DNA from: Megachile rotundata
Taxonomy: Eukaryota > Arthropoda > Insecta > Hymenoptera > Megachilidae
Assembly (NCBI RefSeq): GCF_050947335.1
Contig: NC_134989.1
Location: 4,519,501-4,583,500, forward strand
Reading direction: 5' to 3'
DNA length: 64,000 nt
In this document: one piece after another, positions 24,255 through 37,015 of the stretch
How positions within the stretch are numbered: position 1 is the stretch's first letter
Layout: each line of letters begins with the position of its first letter
Translations under genes and position numbers: made by a program
Notes under the pieces: generated by a model
Databases searched by the model: none
The model's input: the letters and a program-made list of their open reading frames with translations, nothing else
Told to the model about the DNA's origin: nothing

Positions 24255-26500
24255 TTAAATACCCCTAATTAATTCTACATCAAAAATATCAAAATCTGTA
24301 AACAAAACACATGTATTTCAATTTTCTACAGAGACAAATCTTCCAGTATTATCACATTTCTCCATTGTAAATTTAATTTCAATTCTTCAACAGTAATACG
24401 CAGAAAAACGCAAGATTCTTATTTGTTCTCTAATTTCGCCATACGATAACCTGTATACTATCTTAAGAGAAAGATCAAAGACTGTAGAATATTTTTTCAC
24501 CATCACTATTACAGACGGGATATGTCGGACTATCGAGTGCGGATGCAGCAAACGAAGCGAATTTTTCCGGCAGCAAAGTCAGCGAAATAATTAAGGCAAA
24601 GCTAGCCGCGGATGCGGAAAAAGCACGCATCCTGGAATACAGCATGTGGAAACGTGCGAGTTACGAGGCGAAAAATTCCCGGGAAATTCTGACGCGAAAG
24701 GAAACTCATCCTAGTCCCTGGTTTCCGATCTCCCGCAAAATAAGAAACTTGCGAACGGCTTCAAAGAAGCATCAGACGATGTGGTTCTATCTTCTCTTCG
24801 TTGCTCTACTATTACGCACATGCAATTTTAGCTCGTAATGCAGGTTACAGTGTTTCGTGCCGACAATGTGAGCAATATTTGAGACCTATTAAATTAAAAA
24901 GTAACCCGAGGAGGAAAGTTAGATTTAGTCATTTAAATATACGTGTATTTCAAGTTGTAGGAATGATTAATTAATTAATTATTAATTATTAATTATTAAT
25001 TATTTTTAATTGTTGTAATTGTTTATGGACTTTTAGTGAGTTAAAATGATATACTTTGTTTTGCATTTTTTTAATTGCTATGCTAGCCTAATCTATAAAA
25101 GAATCAAATTTGTAATTCCTATTAAAATAATAGCAACTTCAGTGAATAATATCTTTTTACAAAGAGTGGACTTAAGCCACTTTCAAAATTAACAGCTACA
25201 TTTGTTGTACAATTTGAAACAGCCCAATTCCATTCAATATAATTAAAAATGCTTCAGACTGAAAAAACAATATTCATTTTATTTTATATTTTAGTGCCAT
25301 GCCTGAAAAAACACCATTTACGCATTTCAGGAAATCTAACTATATAAATTATATAATAATTGCTCGTCGACATTTTGTGTATGTGGAAGGGATTTAAGGT
25401 CATGGTTCTTTAAGAGTATACATATCGTATTAACACTAATTAATAATTAATTGTAATTACCATCATCGCTGCTTTTAGATGTTTGAAAATGATTGGACTT
25501 AGATCATTTTCAAAGTTAATTTTTCAATTACCAAAATAATTGTGAAAATTTATATGTCCAAAATTATTATATGTTTTGAATATACTAAACTGTCAAATGT
25601 TTTTATAACAGTTAATATCAACTGGTATATCTTACTAAAGTTGACAAACAACAAATTGTTCAGCCTCTTGTTAAGTCACATTCAAAATAAACGCCTCATA
25701 TAATATGTGTTTCGTGACATTGCGAAACATATGCAACGTAGTATATGAACGCATTTAGTTAGTGTCAAACGAGGTATCGGTTTCTTGAAGGGAAACAAAG
25801 GGAAGAAAATATCCAGCAGATATCCCCGCGCATCTTCTTTTTTCCCGTGGTCGTTAAATGATAGCAAAGGTGGATCCAGGCTGGAATAAAGGGAATGGGT
25901 GCGATCGTCTATAAAAAGCGATCGTAAAGTGGCGAACGTCACTTAAAGGGTCTTCAAGGTTCTATTACTTTGTGAGAAGCAGCACTCTATGCTATTACCA
26001 ATACACGAAATAAAAGCGTGGCAAGGCAACGTCGAGAGGGGGTCACAGGCGGCCTTACTTTCGTTACTGTCGCCGATTCTCTTCTTCTGTTCCGTTTCCT
26101 TCCACTTGTTCGATGCTCGATCGTCGTTTCCCACCTACAAAGTGCCATTCGATCGGCCGCGATCCATTAAGGAAGGCCAAATATCGCTTTATCGACTCGC
26201 GACCTCTATTCTTGAAAGCGTTTTTAATGGAACAGATCCTCTTCATCGTCCCGTCGCGACATCTTCGCTTCTCCTTCTCTGCCAACCTTACTCTCTCGCG
26301 TTCGCCAGTTATTGATTTTATGATTCCGTAAAGGATCCCATAATTTTAACGATGATCAACTACAATTGATTTATTGCATATCGAATTTCTATTGAAACCC
26401 ATCTGGAAATGAATTTTCACCGAGGACGTTTCGTATTTGGTTATAGAGGTGTCCCGTGAGATGATGGGTCCGTTATTGATTAAATTCGAGGTCTCATGAT
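24255..26500. other. no gene seen; islands about 24510-24840 and 25730-26340
   Basis: Contains a TAATTATTAATT microsatellite at about 24965-25015 and two clear copies (25169-25200, 25670-25700) plus one weak copy (25497-25520) of the CACTTTCAAAATAAACG dispersed motif. Islands hold overlapping open frames on both strands with no domain. Confidence 0.4.
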
Positions 26501-26900
26501 GAAATCAATTTTCATGAATTTATAGATGGTTTTGAGCCTTGGGTTCTTGCAGTTTTGAAATGTTAAGTTAATGAAATTTTGAACCTTGAATACAAGGATT
26601 AAGGGTTCTTTGAAAATTAATATAATTCAATTTTAGAAGTTTGAGACATTGAAATTTTGGTACTTTTAGATCTTGAGTCTTTGAAATATTGGAGTAACTA
26701 GTGTTTGGTCTTGAAACTATAAAACAAAAATTAAAAATTTCAAAGAATTAGAGATCTGAAATTCTAATATTAAGAAATGTCAAACTAACCAAACATGCAG
26801 AGCTCAAATATCTCAAATATCTCAAAATTCTAAAATACCAAAATTGTAAAACTTGATGTTCCAAAGGTTCCAAAATTAACAAAGTCGAAAGTCCTAAAAT
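26501..26900. repeat. weak degenerate A/T array
   Basis: Recurring TTGAAATTTT / TTGAGTCTTTG and later CTAAAATNCCAAAATT words at roughly 8-bp spacing, poorly conserved. Confidence 0.5.
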
Positions 26901-27884
26901 GATTAATTTTATTTAATCGTTATTTTATCTATCTAATACATCAAAAATACGTATGAATACATTAAAAAATACCAGAATTATTCCTTTAATGTTAGTAAAT
27001 CATTATATCTAATTTTCAGTTATACTTTACTTTTACTATTCTTTCATTAAAATAAATCAAGATGCACTTGGCAGCGATATAACGAAAGTCATTCTTATTT
27101 TACTCCAGCAGTCAAAGTTTTAATTTTAAAGAGAAAAATATGGGAGTAATTTTTCTGTACCGCGACCGAATAAAACGAATCTTGAATTGAACATTTATAT
27201 CGTTTCGGTTTTCGATTGATAGGGGATTCAGTTCTGATTGAAATTGCCTTTCAACGTCACGATTTAATTTTCACTTGTACCCTTCCAACGTATATTTGTT
27301 TTAATTGAACAATTTCCGGTAGACGAGCTAAATTTTTAGCACATACCATATGAAATTTAGCTACAATATGTTTCATTTAAAAATCTGTTATTTGAATGAA
27401 TTGCGAAAAGTCAACAATTCTTTCCAAATTAGAAAGATGAAATAGAGAATACAGTATGTAAATACGGCGTACATTCATACTGCTATTATTAATATGCATG
27501 CCTGTTCTTTTCATACAAACAGTGCATAGTGATTCTGATCGTAGTTTTAGCAAATATAAATAACTGTTAATATTACATTACAAATTAGTATTCTATCTAT
27601 GCTTTTTATATAATATTCTACTTATACTTCTTAATAATATTCTATTTATTTTCTTAATAGTATTTTTTCTTTTTTTAATTGAATGCTTAATGCTTTTAAG
27701 CTATTTGTTTTTTTTTCTATCTATGTTTTTTAATAAGATTCTATTATAATTTGATTTATAATATCCTAATTACATTCGAACACATATGTGTTCTTCAATG
27801 CTATGTTCTATATAATTTTTAATTTTATAATAATTTTGTAATTTTATATTTGAAGATTTGAGAATTTATTATCTATATGTTTGT

Positions 27885-28255
27885 AAATTTGTAAGTTTGT
27901 AAGTTTGTAAGTTTGTAGGTTTGTAAACTTGTGAATTTGTAAATTTGTGAATTTGTAAATTTGTAAATTTGTAAATTTGTAAATTTGTAAATTTGTAAAT
28001 TTGTAAATTTGTGAATTTGTAAATTTGTGAATTTGTAAATTTGTGAATTTGTAAATTTGTGAATTTGTAAATTTGTGAATTTGTAAATTTGTAAATTTGT
28101 AAATTTGTAAATTTGTAAATTTGTAAATTTGTAAATTTGTAAATTTGTAAATTTGTAAATTTGTAAATTTGTAAATTTGTAAATTTGTAAATTTGTAAAT
28201 TTGTAAGTTTGTAAACTTGTAAATTTGTAAACTTGTCAATTTGTCAATTTTTAAG
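27885..28255. repeat. 8-bp satellite-like array (TTTGTAAA), about 43 units
   Basis: A nearly perfect run of AATTTGTA units. At 28011, 28027, 28043, 28059 and 28075 the variant GTGAATTT recurs exactly every 16 bp, giving a small higher-order 16-bp repeat inside the 8-bp array. The 138-codon open frame on the minus strand is only the octapeptide that an 8-bp repeat must give (24 nt is three units); it is not a gene. Confidence 0.95.
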
Positions 28256-30448
28256 TTCAAAACCTCATTTCTAATTCAATCGATTTGTAATTTTGTAACA
28301 CTACATTTACACACATCTAAAAACCATTTATATTTAAATCGAAACTAAATCATAAAAGTAAATACATGAATAATACGTAAATTAGTGTATACAATGATTC
28401 TTTATCTCCAAAGTTAACATAGATTATAACAAAAGCTCACCAACAATTTTCTTAAATATAAAGAATGTAAGTTCTACCATTTTTACAAATATCATAAACT
28501 TAGTATTAACATTATTACTGTTTTCAACGAAATATTTAAAATAACATAAAAAATAAAATTCTCCTTTCTTGTAAGTACATTTATTGATCAATCGTTTAAT
28601 AAAGATAACAGCAACCCGAGTTTTTCATCGTTTAAAAAATGATCAATCTTAGTTACAAGAGAGTATTCCGTTTCGAAACTCGACACTGTACCAAATGGTA
28701 AAAAAACGAGGTGTAATTAAAATATCAGACTTTCACAATCGATACTTGGTGTTACGGATATTTCCACCCAGTTTCTGAGGCGAAACGATCGATCGATCCT
28801 AATACTGGGAAATGGAGAAGTTTCCCTTGACGAGCGATTTAACGAGCATATCATAATCCTTCGTTAAAAGGCGGCCATCATTAAGCCGCGATATTGCATG
28901 CGGAATTTTACGGAGTTTCAAACCGCCTTCGTAATTACAGCTCATTTTGTGGTTCCTTCAAAATCATCGATTACGTTGCACAGACCGATTCGAGAATACG
29001 TGTAATGACGACCAGCCACTTAAGATGGCTTTACAATTTGTAGTTTAGATAATAAACACGATTGTCATTTATAAAAATTATTTTTTGAAACTGATTTAGA
29101 AAAAATATTATACAATATAGTAATAACATAACCTTGTTTGGAATTAATTATTTTCAATTTCAATACGTTATTGTGTCACGTTAGTGGAATGACGAACTAA
29201 CCTTAATGCTTGACCTAACCTAAATGCATGGAAGTTAGGAAAGTTGAATATTTAAAAAGCAATAGCGGCGCAACTTGTTGCATATTTGTACATACTAAAA
29301 TACAATTTTGTATAAAAATTGAAATATTAAATAACTAAATTTTACAAATTATTAATGATCTTAAACATATAAATTTATATAGTGAAACAGTTTTTAGATT
29401 ATCAAGTTGTAAGAACGCTATCGCAGCTCTGTAGGCATCGATATGATTGAAATATTAGAAATTAATGTAAAAAAATATTGAACTAAAAAACTGAAAAATT
29501 GTTATGAATTTGATAATAATATCAACGCTAAATGAAAAGAAGTTACAGTCGTCCTCAATATCTAATTGAATAAATTGCATATTATTATGAAAATTATTCT
29601 TCAATAAAGTAGATGTGTTTACAATAATCTGTTTTTTTATTTCTCTAAATATTGTTTGTGAAAACTGAATTAATTTAGTTTGAACTAAGGATATTAAATT
29701 CATGATGTTTTAAGTAGTCAAGTGCTTTTATACTTATGCACTTTTCTTTTTACGTATTGTAACTTGCCAGATGTTCTTCATATTTTCTTGAACGTACAAG
29801 CGTGATTTAAAGGAAAGTTTTTATTGTTCTCGAGATATATTGTATGTTTTAACAGACTTTTTACGTGCACGGTTCAATTTTGAAATACTTTGGGAGAGCC
29901 GGAGAAGATTAAAAAGTTTTTAACGTGGAAAAGAAGGTAGAAGTTTTCTTTCCGTTTATGAAAGCGCTGGAAATTATTGAAAAAATGGTGAGGTTTTCAT
30001 TCGGTTTTTATTGCAATATTGATAAATGAAGTCATAATGCGACGTAGTATTCTAATTAAAATTTTGTAGATTAAAAACTCTCAATCAATAGCATTTTTAA
30101 AAATATTTATATATTAAATTTAAATAATATATTATATTTATACCAAATTTATATATTAAATTTAATATATTTATATATTTAAACCGGATGACTTATATTC
30201 AAACTTTTTGTACACTGAAACACAGTAATTTATATTTAAAAATAATTATTTACATGTATATTCAAACTAGATGATTTATAAAATCAATTTGCACGTACAG
30301 TAAGTACATAACATACATGACACGTAATACCATAAAAAATATTAAAAAATTAAATATTCAAAATAACGTTATTAATTCAGATAATGTTTTAATATTACTG
30401 ATGTTTCTAATCTGCAAATACATCATAATTGAATATTTCTTTATACAC
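28256..30448. other. AT-rich DNA, no gene seen; island about 28730-29030
   Basis: No recognisable frame. A short CCTAACCT/TTAGG word cluster occurs at about 29205-29240. Confidence 0.35.
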
Positions 30449-30850
30449 TGCTCAAAAGAAATATGGCATAGAAAAATTTTAGGCAAAAATTAGCCAAATT
30501 TGACTAATGATAACTCCGTGAAAAATCATCGCAAAGTTATGCTTTTTTTTTTAAATTAAAGCTTGAAATCTTTACTTTAAGACCCTGCAGTTTGATTTCA
30601 GATTTGATGTACCCCTACCACAATGACATCGTAAATGTGACGTCGTGTTTGCAATATTGAAAATTACAGAGTTTGACGAAATCCATGGACTTGCCACATT
30701 TTTTTTAGTGATACTGTTTACAGAAGCATAAAGTCCAAACCTTCATCTTTAATTTCCAGTATGTGAAAAACCGCTACCATTTTTTTCCGCAAAGGTACAG
30801 AAATTTAAAGAAGCCCATCTTCACGTAAAGCTTTCGCGTTAATAATCACG
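30449..30850. mobile_element. possible remnant of a Tc1-type dispersed repeat
   Basis: Begins with ACTGCTCAAAAGAAATATGG, similar to ACTGCTCAAAAAAAT ends of Tc1-like elements, followed by about 370 bp of distinct, less AT-rich text. No second terminal repeat was found and there is no coding capacity, so boundaries and class are uncertain. Confidence 0.3.
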
Positions 30851-33745
30851 TTAAATTTTTAATTCAAAATATTATTTTATTTTTCCATTCAATTATATTC
30901 AATTTTATTCTTTTTAATTTTTAAAGTATAATTTTATTTTATAGTTTATTTGAATTCAGCAATTGCTCAGTTTCAAAATTCTCATTGGTTGAGTCCTTAC
31001 ACGTGTGTGTGTTCTTCCCAAGGAACCAGGTGCAACCGTCATCTCACATTTTGCAAAGGGAATTGTTAATTTTAAATTCATTCAAGTACAGATATTTCGA
31101 TGTGTTGTTTCCTTTATTCTTCCAACTATTTTATGAATTTTTCGGCAAGTAAATCCAGTAGTTAATTATTTAACTTTGGGATTTCCCTCACTGGATTATA
31201 ATTTTATTTTGTATTTGAGTAATTGCTTCTCCTTCAAATCTTTGAATTTCGCGTCTCGGATATTTACAATATTCCTGTTCAGTTCATTGTAATTCACATT
31301 ATATTATATACGCTACCATTCTAATCGCTTCATATTTTATAAAATATAATCTTTTGAATATTTTAATTAGTTTGAATTACATTTCTTTAATTGCCTCCGT
31401 CATTTCCTCTAAACATTGCGATCTTGTGAAAGGGCCCGTATGGGACTAGCGTGTCTCCGGATTCACAAAAACATTAAGTCCCGTTAACAATTAATTTTGT
31501 TAGGGCAAACAATCTTCGCGGCTTTATACGCGCGCTTTCCGCACGTAACAGTAGTAAATTGTAATATTTTTAAAGAATAAATATTTTAAAAATGACCGCT
31601 TATAACATCCATCTATTAATTACATATTATCTCGTCGATATTCAATCGCAGATATTCGCAAATTCCAAATTTCTAAGGTCATTGTTGAGTTTTATACGAT
31701 TTCAAACGCAATCCACAATTTTCGACGAGATTTTATTTGAGTTTTATCTCGGTTCAGAGGGATTAGAGCAAACACGTTCGACGAAATTTCCCTTTAAGAA
31801 ATCCCTGCACTGATCTAATCCTTCTCGTGAAAACTACCGGAAACGGAAGAAAGCTCAAGCACATAATAAAAGAGAGGAACCAGTTCGAGGAAAGCTGAAT
31901 GAAAGAAACGAACGAAATCGTGGCCAGATTTTAACGCAGATTCTTGCGCGGGAAACACGTCGAACAAATAGCCATGCTGGATTTCTTACGTGGTGTTTCT
32001 TTGCCGTGGTAATTTACAGCGTTAAATCGGGCTGTTAAATCTTGGCAATTTTTATATTCCGTTTTATTTTGTTCTCTGGACGTTCTCGTAAATCTTGAAG
32101 GATACTTCAGTATGTACGAAAAAGGTGTCCAAAAGAATAATTTAATTCTGTGCCCTGTATTTGAAATGACAATGAAAATACTAGACACATTTAAACTTCG
32201 TTAAGTTTCATGTGTTTTCACATTAATTACTTTTAATATTTTTCTATTAGACCCCTAAATGGTACAATGAAATTTTGATTGTTCCAATAGATGCAACTCA
32301 TGTTTTCTTAATGAAAATAATAAGTGGAATTCACAGTACTCTTTATTTTTCTAATTATTTAAAAACTTTTTAATATTTCTGTAAAGCTTTGTGAATCTCA
32401 TCATGATCAAATATATACTGCATTACTAACAAATTAATTAATTTATTTATTGCATAGGTAAACAAATATAATGTATAACCTTTAATGAATATAAGTAATT
32501 ATTTAAAAAAATCTCTAAAGTCTATTTATTAGTTGTTTACTATTAACTGTAGTAACGTAGAAACGCTTACTCTTAAATATCTTAAATTAAAAATAAATAG
32601 ACTTAGGATACTTTCAAAATAAATGACCCAAATATAATATTAATCCTTAAGTGAAAATGAAATTTACATTTATCATTGAATTTTTAAATCAGAAATTTGA
32701 TTTTTTCAAGTAAGGGTACTATTAATTATGACTCAGCCACAATAAAAATCTTTAAAAGAGGAATATATATTTACTATATTTTACTATATTTTAAATCTAT
32801 GAACTCGAGTATTATATGTATATGTATACAAATATTTTATAAGCTTTTTTATATCCACATGCAAATTAGTAAGCTTGAAACCCAAATAATCCTGAAAATA
32901 TGTAAATCTTGCACATATTATGCGCTAAATTTTATATGAAAAAAATGCACGATGAAGATAGAAAATAGCGCTGAACTTTCCTCGTTCTTTAAAATTTATC
33001 AATAAATAAATGTAAAGCGAATATCCTATACCACACATTTTATTTAAAACTCTCAATATATTGATCAAAACAAACATTTCATAACTACAATTTTGGAATT
33101 AAATATTGATGAACATTGTGCTAACATCAAATTGTAACTTTATGACAGTTATACTTGGATATGCTGCTCTTTCAGTTCAAATTGCTGTAATATTTATATT
33201 TGTACTGTGTTCATATTTAACTCCGAGCTTTCGGATTAAAGCAAACCAAAAATATGTGCATACGAAACGTGTACAACCTTATATTAATTAAAATTAGTCA
33301 GTCAAATATATTAAGTAAATGATGTAGAATTTAAAAAACAATTTACTAAATGAAATAAAAACTTAATTCCTTGCCCTACATCGTGTCACACTCGCACTCT
33401 ACAGTCTACATGCGCTAAACCAGGGTCGTATTTTCACCACAGTTGAATTTCGGTTCAATTTTAATTATAATCTTCATAATCAAAGATCGTTGAATACAAA
33501 ACGTGCCTAACTTTTTAATTTTCCTTATTTGTTTTCACATTGTAGCAATAACTAGTTAACGATGAATAACGCAACTGCTCAAAAAATTGTAGGTTAAGGG
33601 GTTAAATTTAAATTTGAGTCGTAAGATCAGCAAACACCAACCGTTTCGACATCGAATAAAAGTCTGTAACATTTAGTTTAACGTAAACGAATAGCAGGAA
33701 AATGTTTATAGTGCTGACATAGTTTGGCTTTTTACAATTTTATAG
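30851..33745. other. upstream or intronic DNA, no exon seen
   Basis: A compositionally distinct patch lies at about 31395-31560 (AAAGGGCCCGTATGGGAC, later CGCGCGCTTTCCGCACG). One copy of the CTTTCAAAATAAATGACCC motif occurs at 32600-32632. Nothing resembling a first exon or promoter of the RASGEF1-type gene could be supported. Confidence 0.35.
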
Positions 33746-33880
33746 GGTTTGCCACAAACACCAGCTGGCGGAGTCGGTGGAAAAGGAAGCGGAAGTGCTG
33801 GCGCCGGTTCTGGTATGGTCAATGGTTCTGGTGCCGATCATCAGGATATTCGTGACGGTGCTGCTATAAACCCAGAACAC
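33746..33880 (+). CDS. RASGEF1B: RASGEF1-type Ras-family GEF, coding exon (Gly/Ser-rich N-terminal leader)
   Basis: Internal coding exon of 45 codons. An acceptor (pyrimidine-rich stretch then TATAG) precedes it and a consensus donor GTAAGT follows at 33881. Both ends are phase 0. The product begins GLPQTPAGG, then a Gly/Ser/Ala-rich run (GGKGSGSAGAGSGMVNGSG), then an acidic DHQDIRDG stretch. Vertebrate RASGEF1B starts with a similar LPQTP/MPQTP-like sequence, so this is probably at or next to the protein N terminus. The leader looks disordered and has no catalytic residues. Translation could begin in an upstream exon not identified here, or at the in-frame ATG at 33815, which would drop 23 residues. 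Assignment to the gene rests on matching phase and strand with the downstream REM-domain exons and on the PQTP resemblance. Confidence 0.72.
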
Positions 33881-35815
33881 GTAAGTAATTCGATTTTCAC
33901 CTAATCCCATCCTGTTGACGTAAATAAGCTCAGTTTAGATTCTCCCCATTATTAGTTCTTTCTTAAGCCAAGGGTTGAAACTTAACTCATTTGCTACCGT
34001 AATCCCCAAATGGAGGCTTGAATACATTTTTTTTTCTTACTTGCAATAGGATTGTATTAAATAAAATATACATAATGTGTGTGTTATATGTTAGTTTTCA
34101 AAGTTACTTGATCCACCACTTCCTTCATAAAATTTAATTTCTATCTTATTTCTACATTATTTCTAAATTTGCACTAATCAATAAAACTTCCCCCATCACC
34201 CCTTCTTTTACACAATTATTTTTTACACTAATTAATTATTATAATAATCATTTTTCTACATTAACTTCTACGAATTAAATAAATGAAAAGAGTAACTATG
34301 ACCTGTACATAAAGTGATTAATCGGTTGGAAAGATCTTTCATTAGACAGACTCGTTCGATCGTGTCAGAAAATCGTTTTATAGAAATTTCATAGTGCTTT
34401 CGAGCGTCGCGTCGCAGCGAAAGGTGATAGCCTCGGAACAGCGAAAAAAGCAACGAGTTCTCGACTGGCCGAGCAAGAACAAATCGTTGCCGTTCCTTCG
34501 TCGATGATTGCCGTTACTGTTCTTCGAAACTTCTTTTGAAAGTGTCTCCACGAGGAAAGTTTTCCAGTGAAAGCAACAAAGTGAGTCATTCAGTGCGCCG
34601 GCGGGCATTGTTTGCTTTCTTTCATCTTATTTCGCGGCCACCAGCTTCATGTCGGCGAATATCAGACTCTGCGAGAAAATAGAAAGAAAAAGACGACGAT
34701 GTACGGGAAAATGCTCGTAGAAAATTCTCACAATTACTCAACAGCTGGGGTACTGACTCATAACGATCTCAGGTTGGACACATTGGACAACTTTCGATAA
34801 CGAGTTTGAGAAGAGAACAATATTGATGCTGTATCGTGCAGTAACTCGAAGTTTCAAATAACATTTCCTCTTTCTTGATAAATATTCACTGAAACATATG
34901 TTATAAAAATATTGTATGATTTATTGATCTTGTTATGCAACACTTTCTGAGATTTTCTCAACTTTGTTGATTAGGTAACGTTAGAAACTTTGCATATTAC
35001 ATTCATAATTTTTGTATTTTTCAAACGGTATTCTTATCTATTCAACAAAGAAATAAATAAGTGTAAGAAAGTTACAAATAGAATGGATTCTAAATATTAT
35101 TTTTGAGAGCCACAAAATGGCGTTCAGTAGTGTGTTATAATGATATGAAAAGAAGATGAAAACAGTTATAGTGAAATTGGAGATGAATTGTGTCTTGGAG
35201 AATTATTTTTGAGATTCATATCTATGAAATATCGTTGATAAGCAAGTTAAGTGTATATTTAGGTGCAATGTAAAATTTTCTTCAGTATAAACGTATGTAG
35301 CTTCTTCATAAAGGATTTTTTTGAGGTTAAGAAAGGGAACAATTTAACTTGCTAGTGTAATTATGTTTAATTTGTTTTAAATCTACAATAACAACATAAA
35401 TAAGACTTAAAAGAATTTATAATAAAACTATATGTATATCCACATAGTTTTCCATATCATAAAAATGATATACCGTATTATAACAAACATTATAAAAATA
35501 TTACAGCGATAGATATTTTATATTAATTAAAATATAACATTATATGTTGATTATCATTTAGAATTTCTTAGACATAGTTTATATTAAAAATAAAATTTAT
35601 AGCATTGTAAAAATAGCACAAAGTATCATGAAAATAGTGCAACAATGGAAACTGCAAAGTTTGAACATTTTCGACATATCAAAACACATTAGAACATTTG
35701 CAACAACAGAAACTAAAAATTTCAAAAATGGATTAAACATTTTGAATAATACAAACACATATTAATAATAATATATACAAAATATTCGAAATATTTTCAA
35801 CACGATTCATTACAG
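33881..35815 (+). other. intron, 1,935 bp, between leader and linker exons
   Basis: Donor GTAAGT at 33881 and acceptor TTACAG ending at 35815. It contains a balanced-composition island at about 34370-34800 where several overlapping short frames occur on both strands. None has an ATG plus splice context or a recognisable domain. The rest is AT-rich with no repeat or RNA gene seen. Confidence 0.65.
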
Positions 35816-35893
35816 GATTCCATGGTTTACAACAATTTTCTCGAGGATCAAGGAATTCCACCCAAAGAAAAAGTCCAAAATATTAGCTCGCAG
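35816..35893 (+). CDS. RASGEF1B: RASGEF1-type Ras-family GEF, linker exon before the REM domain
   Basis: Short 26-codon exon, phase 0 at both ends, between acceptor TTACAG and donor GTACAA. It encodes DSMVYNNFLEDQGIPPKEK followed by VQNISSQ. The sequence is polar and charged and probably forms a flexible connector to the REM domain in the next exon. It has no known catalytic motif. Same strand, same phase and an intact frame between good splice sites support it as a coding exon. Its small size makes it a candidate for alternative (cassette) splicing, since skipping it keeps the frame. A spliced transcript joining 33880 to 35816 and 35893 to 58958 would confirm it. Confidence 0.68.
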
Positions 35894-36234
35894 GTACAAT
35901 GACTTGCTGAAAGTTCTCGTCTCTGGGCTTAGATGAAATATTCAACTGCATCCCCTCTCATTTCCCACTGCCTATATCTCGGTTTTCGATTATAGAATCC
36001 ATATAACCAACCTGAGAATTGGCGAGAAGGCGAGTTCTTTTTCTGTGGTCTCATGTAAATCGATAGCGGTTCGTCGAAAATCCAAAAATGCTCCGCACCG
36101 TTACAGCGAAAAAAGAAATGGGAAAATGAAACATGAAAATAAACTGTCTTTTTGACCGAAAACAACAGGACGAGATGAAATTGTCACATGATGCGCGAAA
36201 TAAAAAAATAGAATATGAATTTTAATTTTACATT

Positions 36235-36905
36235 TGGAATTCTGGAACTTTGAAATTTTGCAATTATTACAATTTGCAACTTTATTATTAAAAGTTGGAA
36301 TATGATTATTTTGAAATTTTTGAACTTCGGAATTTTAGGATTTCTAGAATTTAAAGTTTTCAAATTTTATAATTTAGGGATTTTAGGATTTTGAGGATTT
36401 ACGATTTCTTAATTTTTTAATTAGAAGCTTTTACGATTTTGAAACTTTGACATTTTTTAATTTTTACATTTTAGGAAATTAGGACTCTGGAATTTTAATA
36501 TTTTAGAACATTAATCTCTAGAATTTAAAAATGTCATAATTCGTAAATTCTGACACTTGGAAATTTAGAAACTTAGGGTTGAAAATTTGCTAATTTATAA
36601 ATTTGAAAACTTGGAATTTTCAAGTATTAGAATTTGCAAATGTAGAGATGGAGAAATGTGGAAATATGAAAAATTCAGAATTATGAAGATTTATGAAATA
36701 TAAGAACTTGTGAATTTAGCATCTTGGTGATTAGAAAATTTAAGGGTTCGAAAACTGGGGACTTGGAAATCTGAAAATTTGCAAAATTAGAAATGTAGGA
36801 ATTTGAGAAGTTTGTAATTAATAACTTGGGAGATTGGAAGTATAGTAATTTGAAAAGTTAAGAATTTCAAAACCTAGGAGTTTGGAAATTAGAGATTTTT
36901 CTTTT
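36235..36905. repeat. degenerate 8-bp array (AATTTTGA / AATTTGNA type)
   Basis: Hundreds of bases of words such as GGAATTTT, GAAATTTT and TAGAAATT at roughly 8-bp spacing. Single-unit identity is low. It ends just before the LINE remnant. Confidence 0.7.
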
Positions 36906-37015
36906 AATAGTGGTTTATAGTCGCATCAATTACCTAGGTTATTAGCGACTGTTGACCAGTTTACGGAGATAAGGTTATGGTCGGAAGTGGATGGTTTGAC
37001 ATAACTTTTTCATAG

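Noticed and set aside
24965..25015. TAATTATTAATT run considered as a homeodomain-site cluster
   Set aside because: It is a simple microsatellite; the word is expected by repetition, not by regulation.
27885..28255. Regular spacing considered as a CRISPR-like array
   Set aside because: There are no unique spacers; the units are contiguous 8-bp repeats in a eukaryotic genome.
27844..28260. 138-codon octapeptide-repeat protein on the minus strand
   Set aside because: It is the forced translation of an 8-bp microsatellite.
30941..31560. Possible second solo LTR
   Set aside because: No matching TG...CA ends with a target duplication could be placed, unlike 41700-42092.
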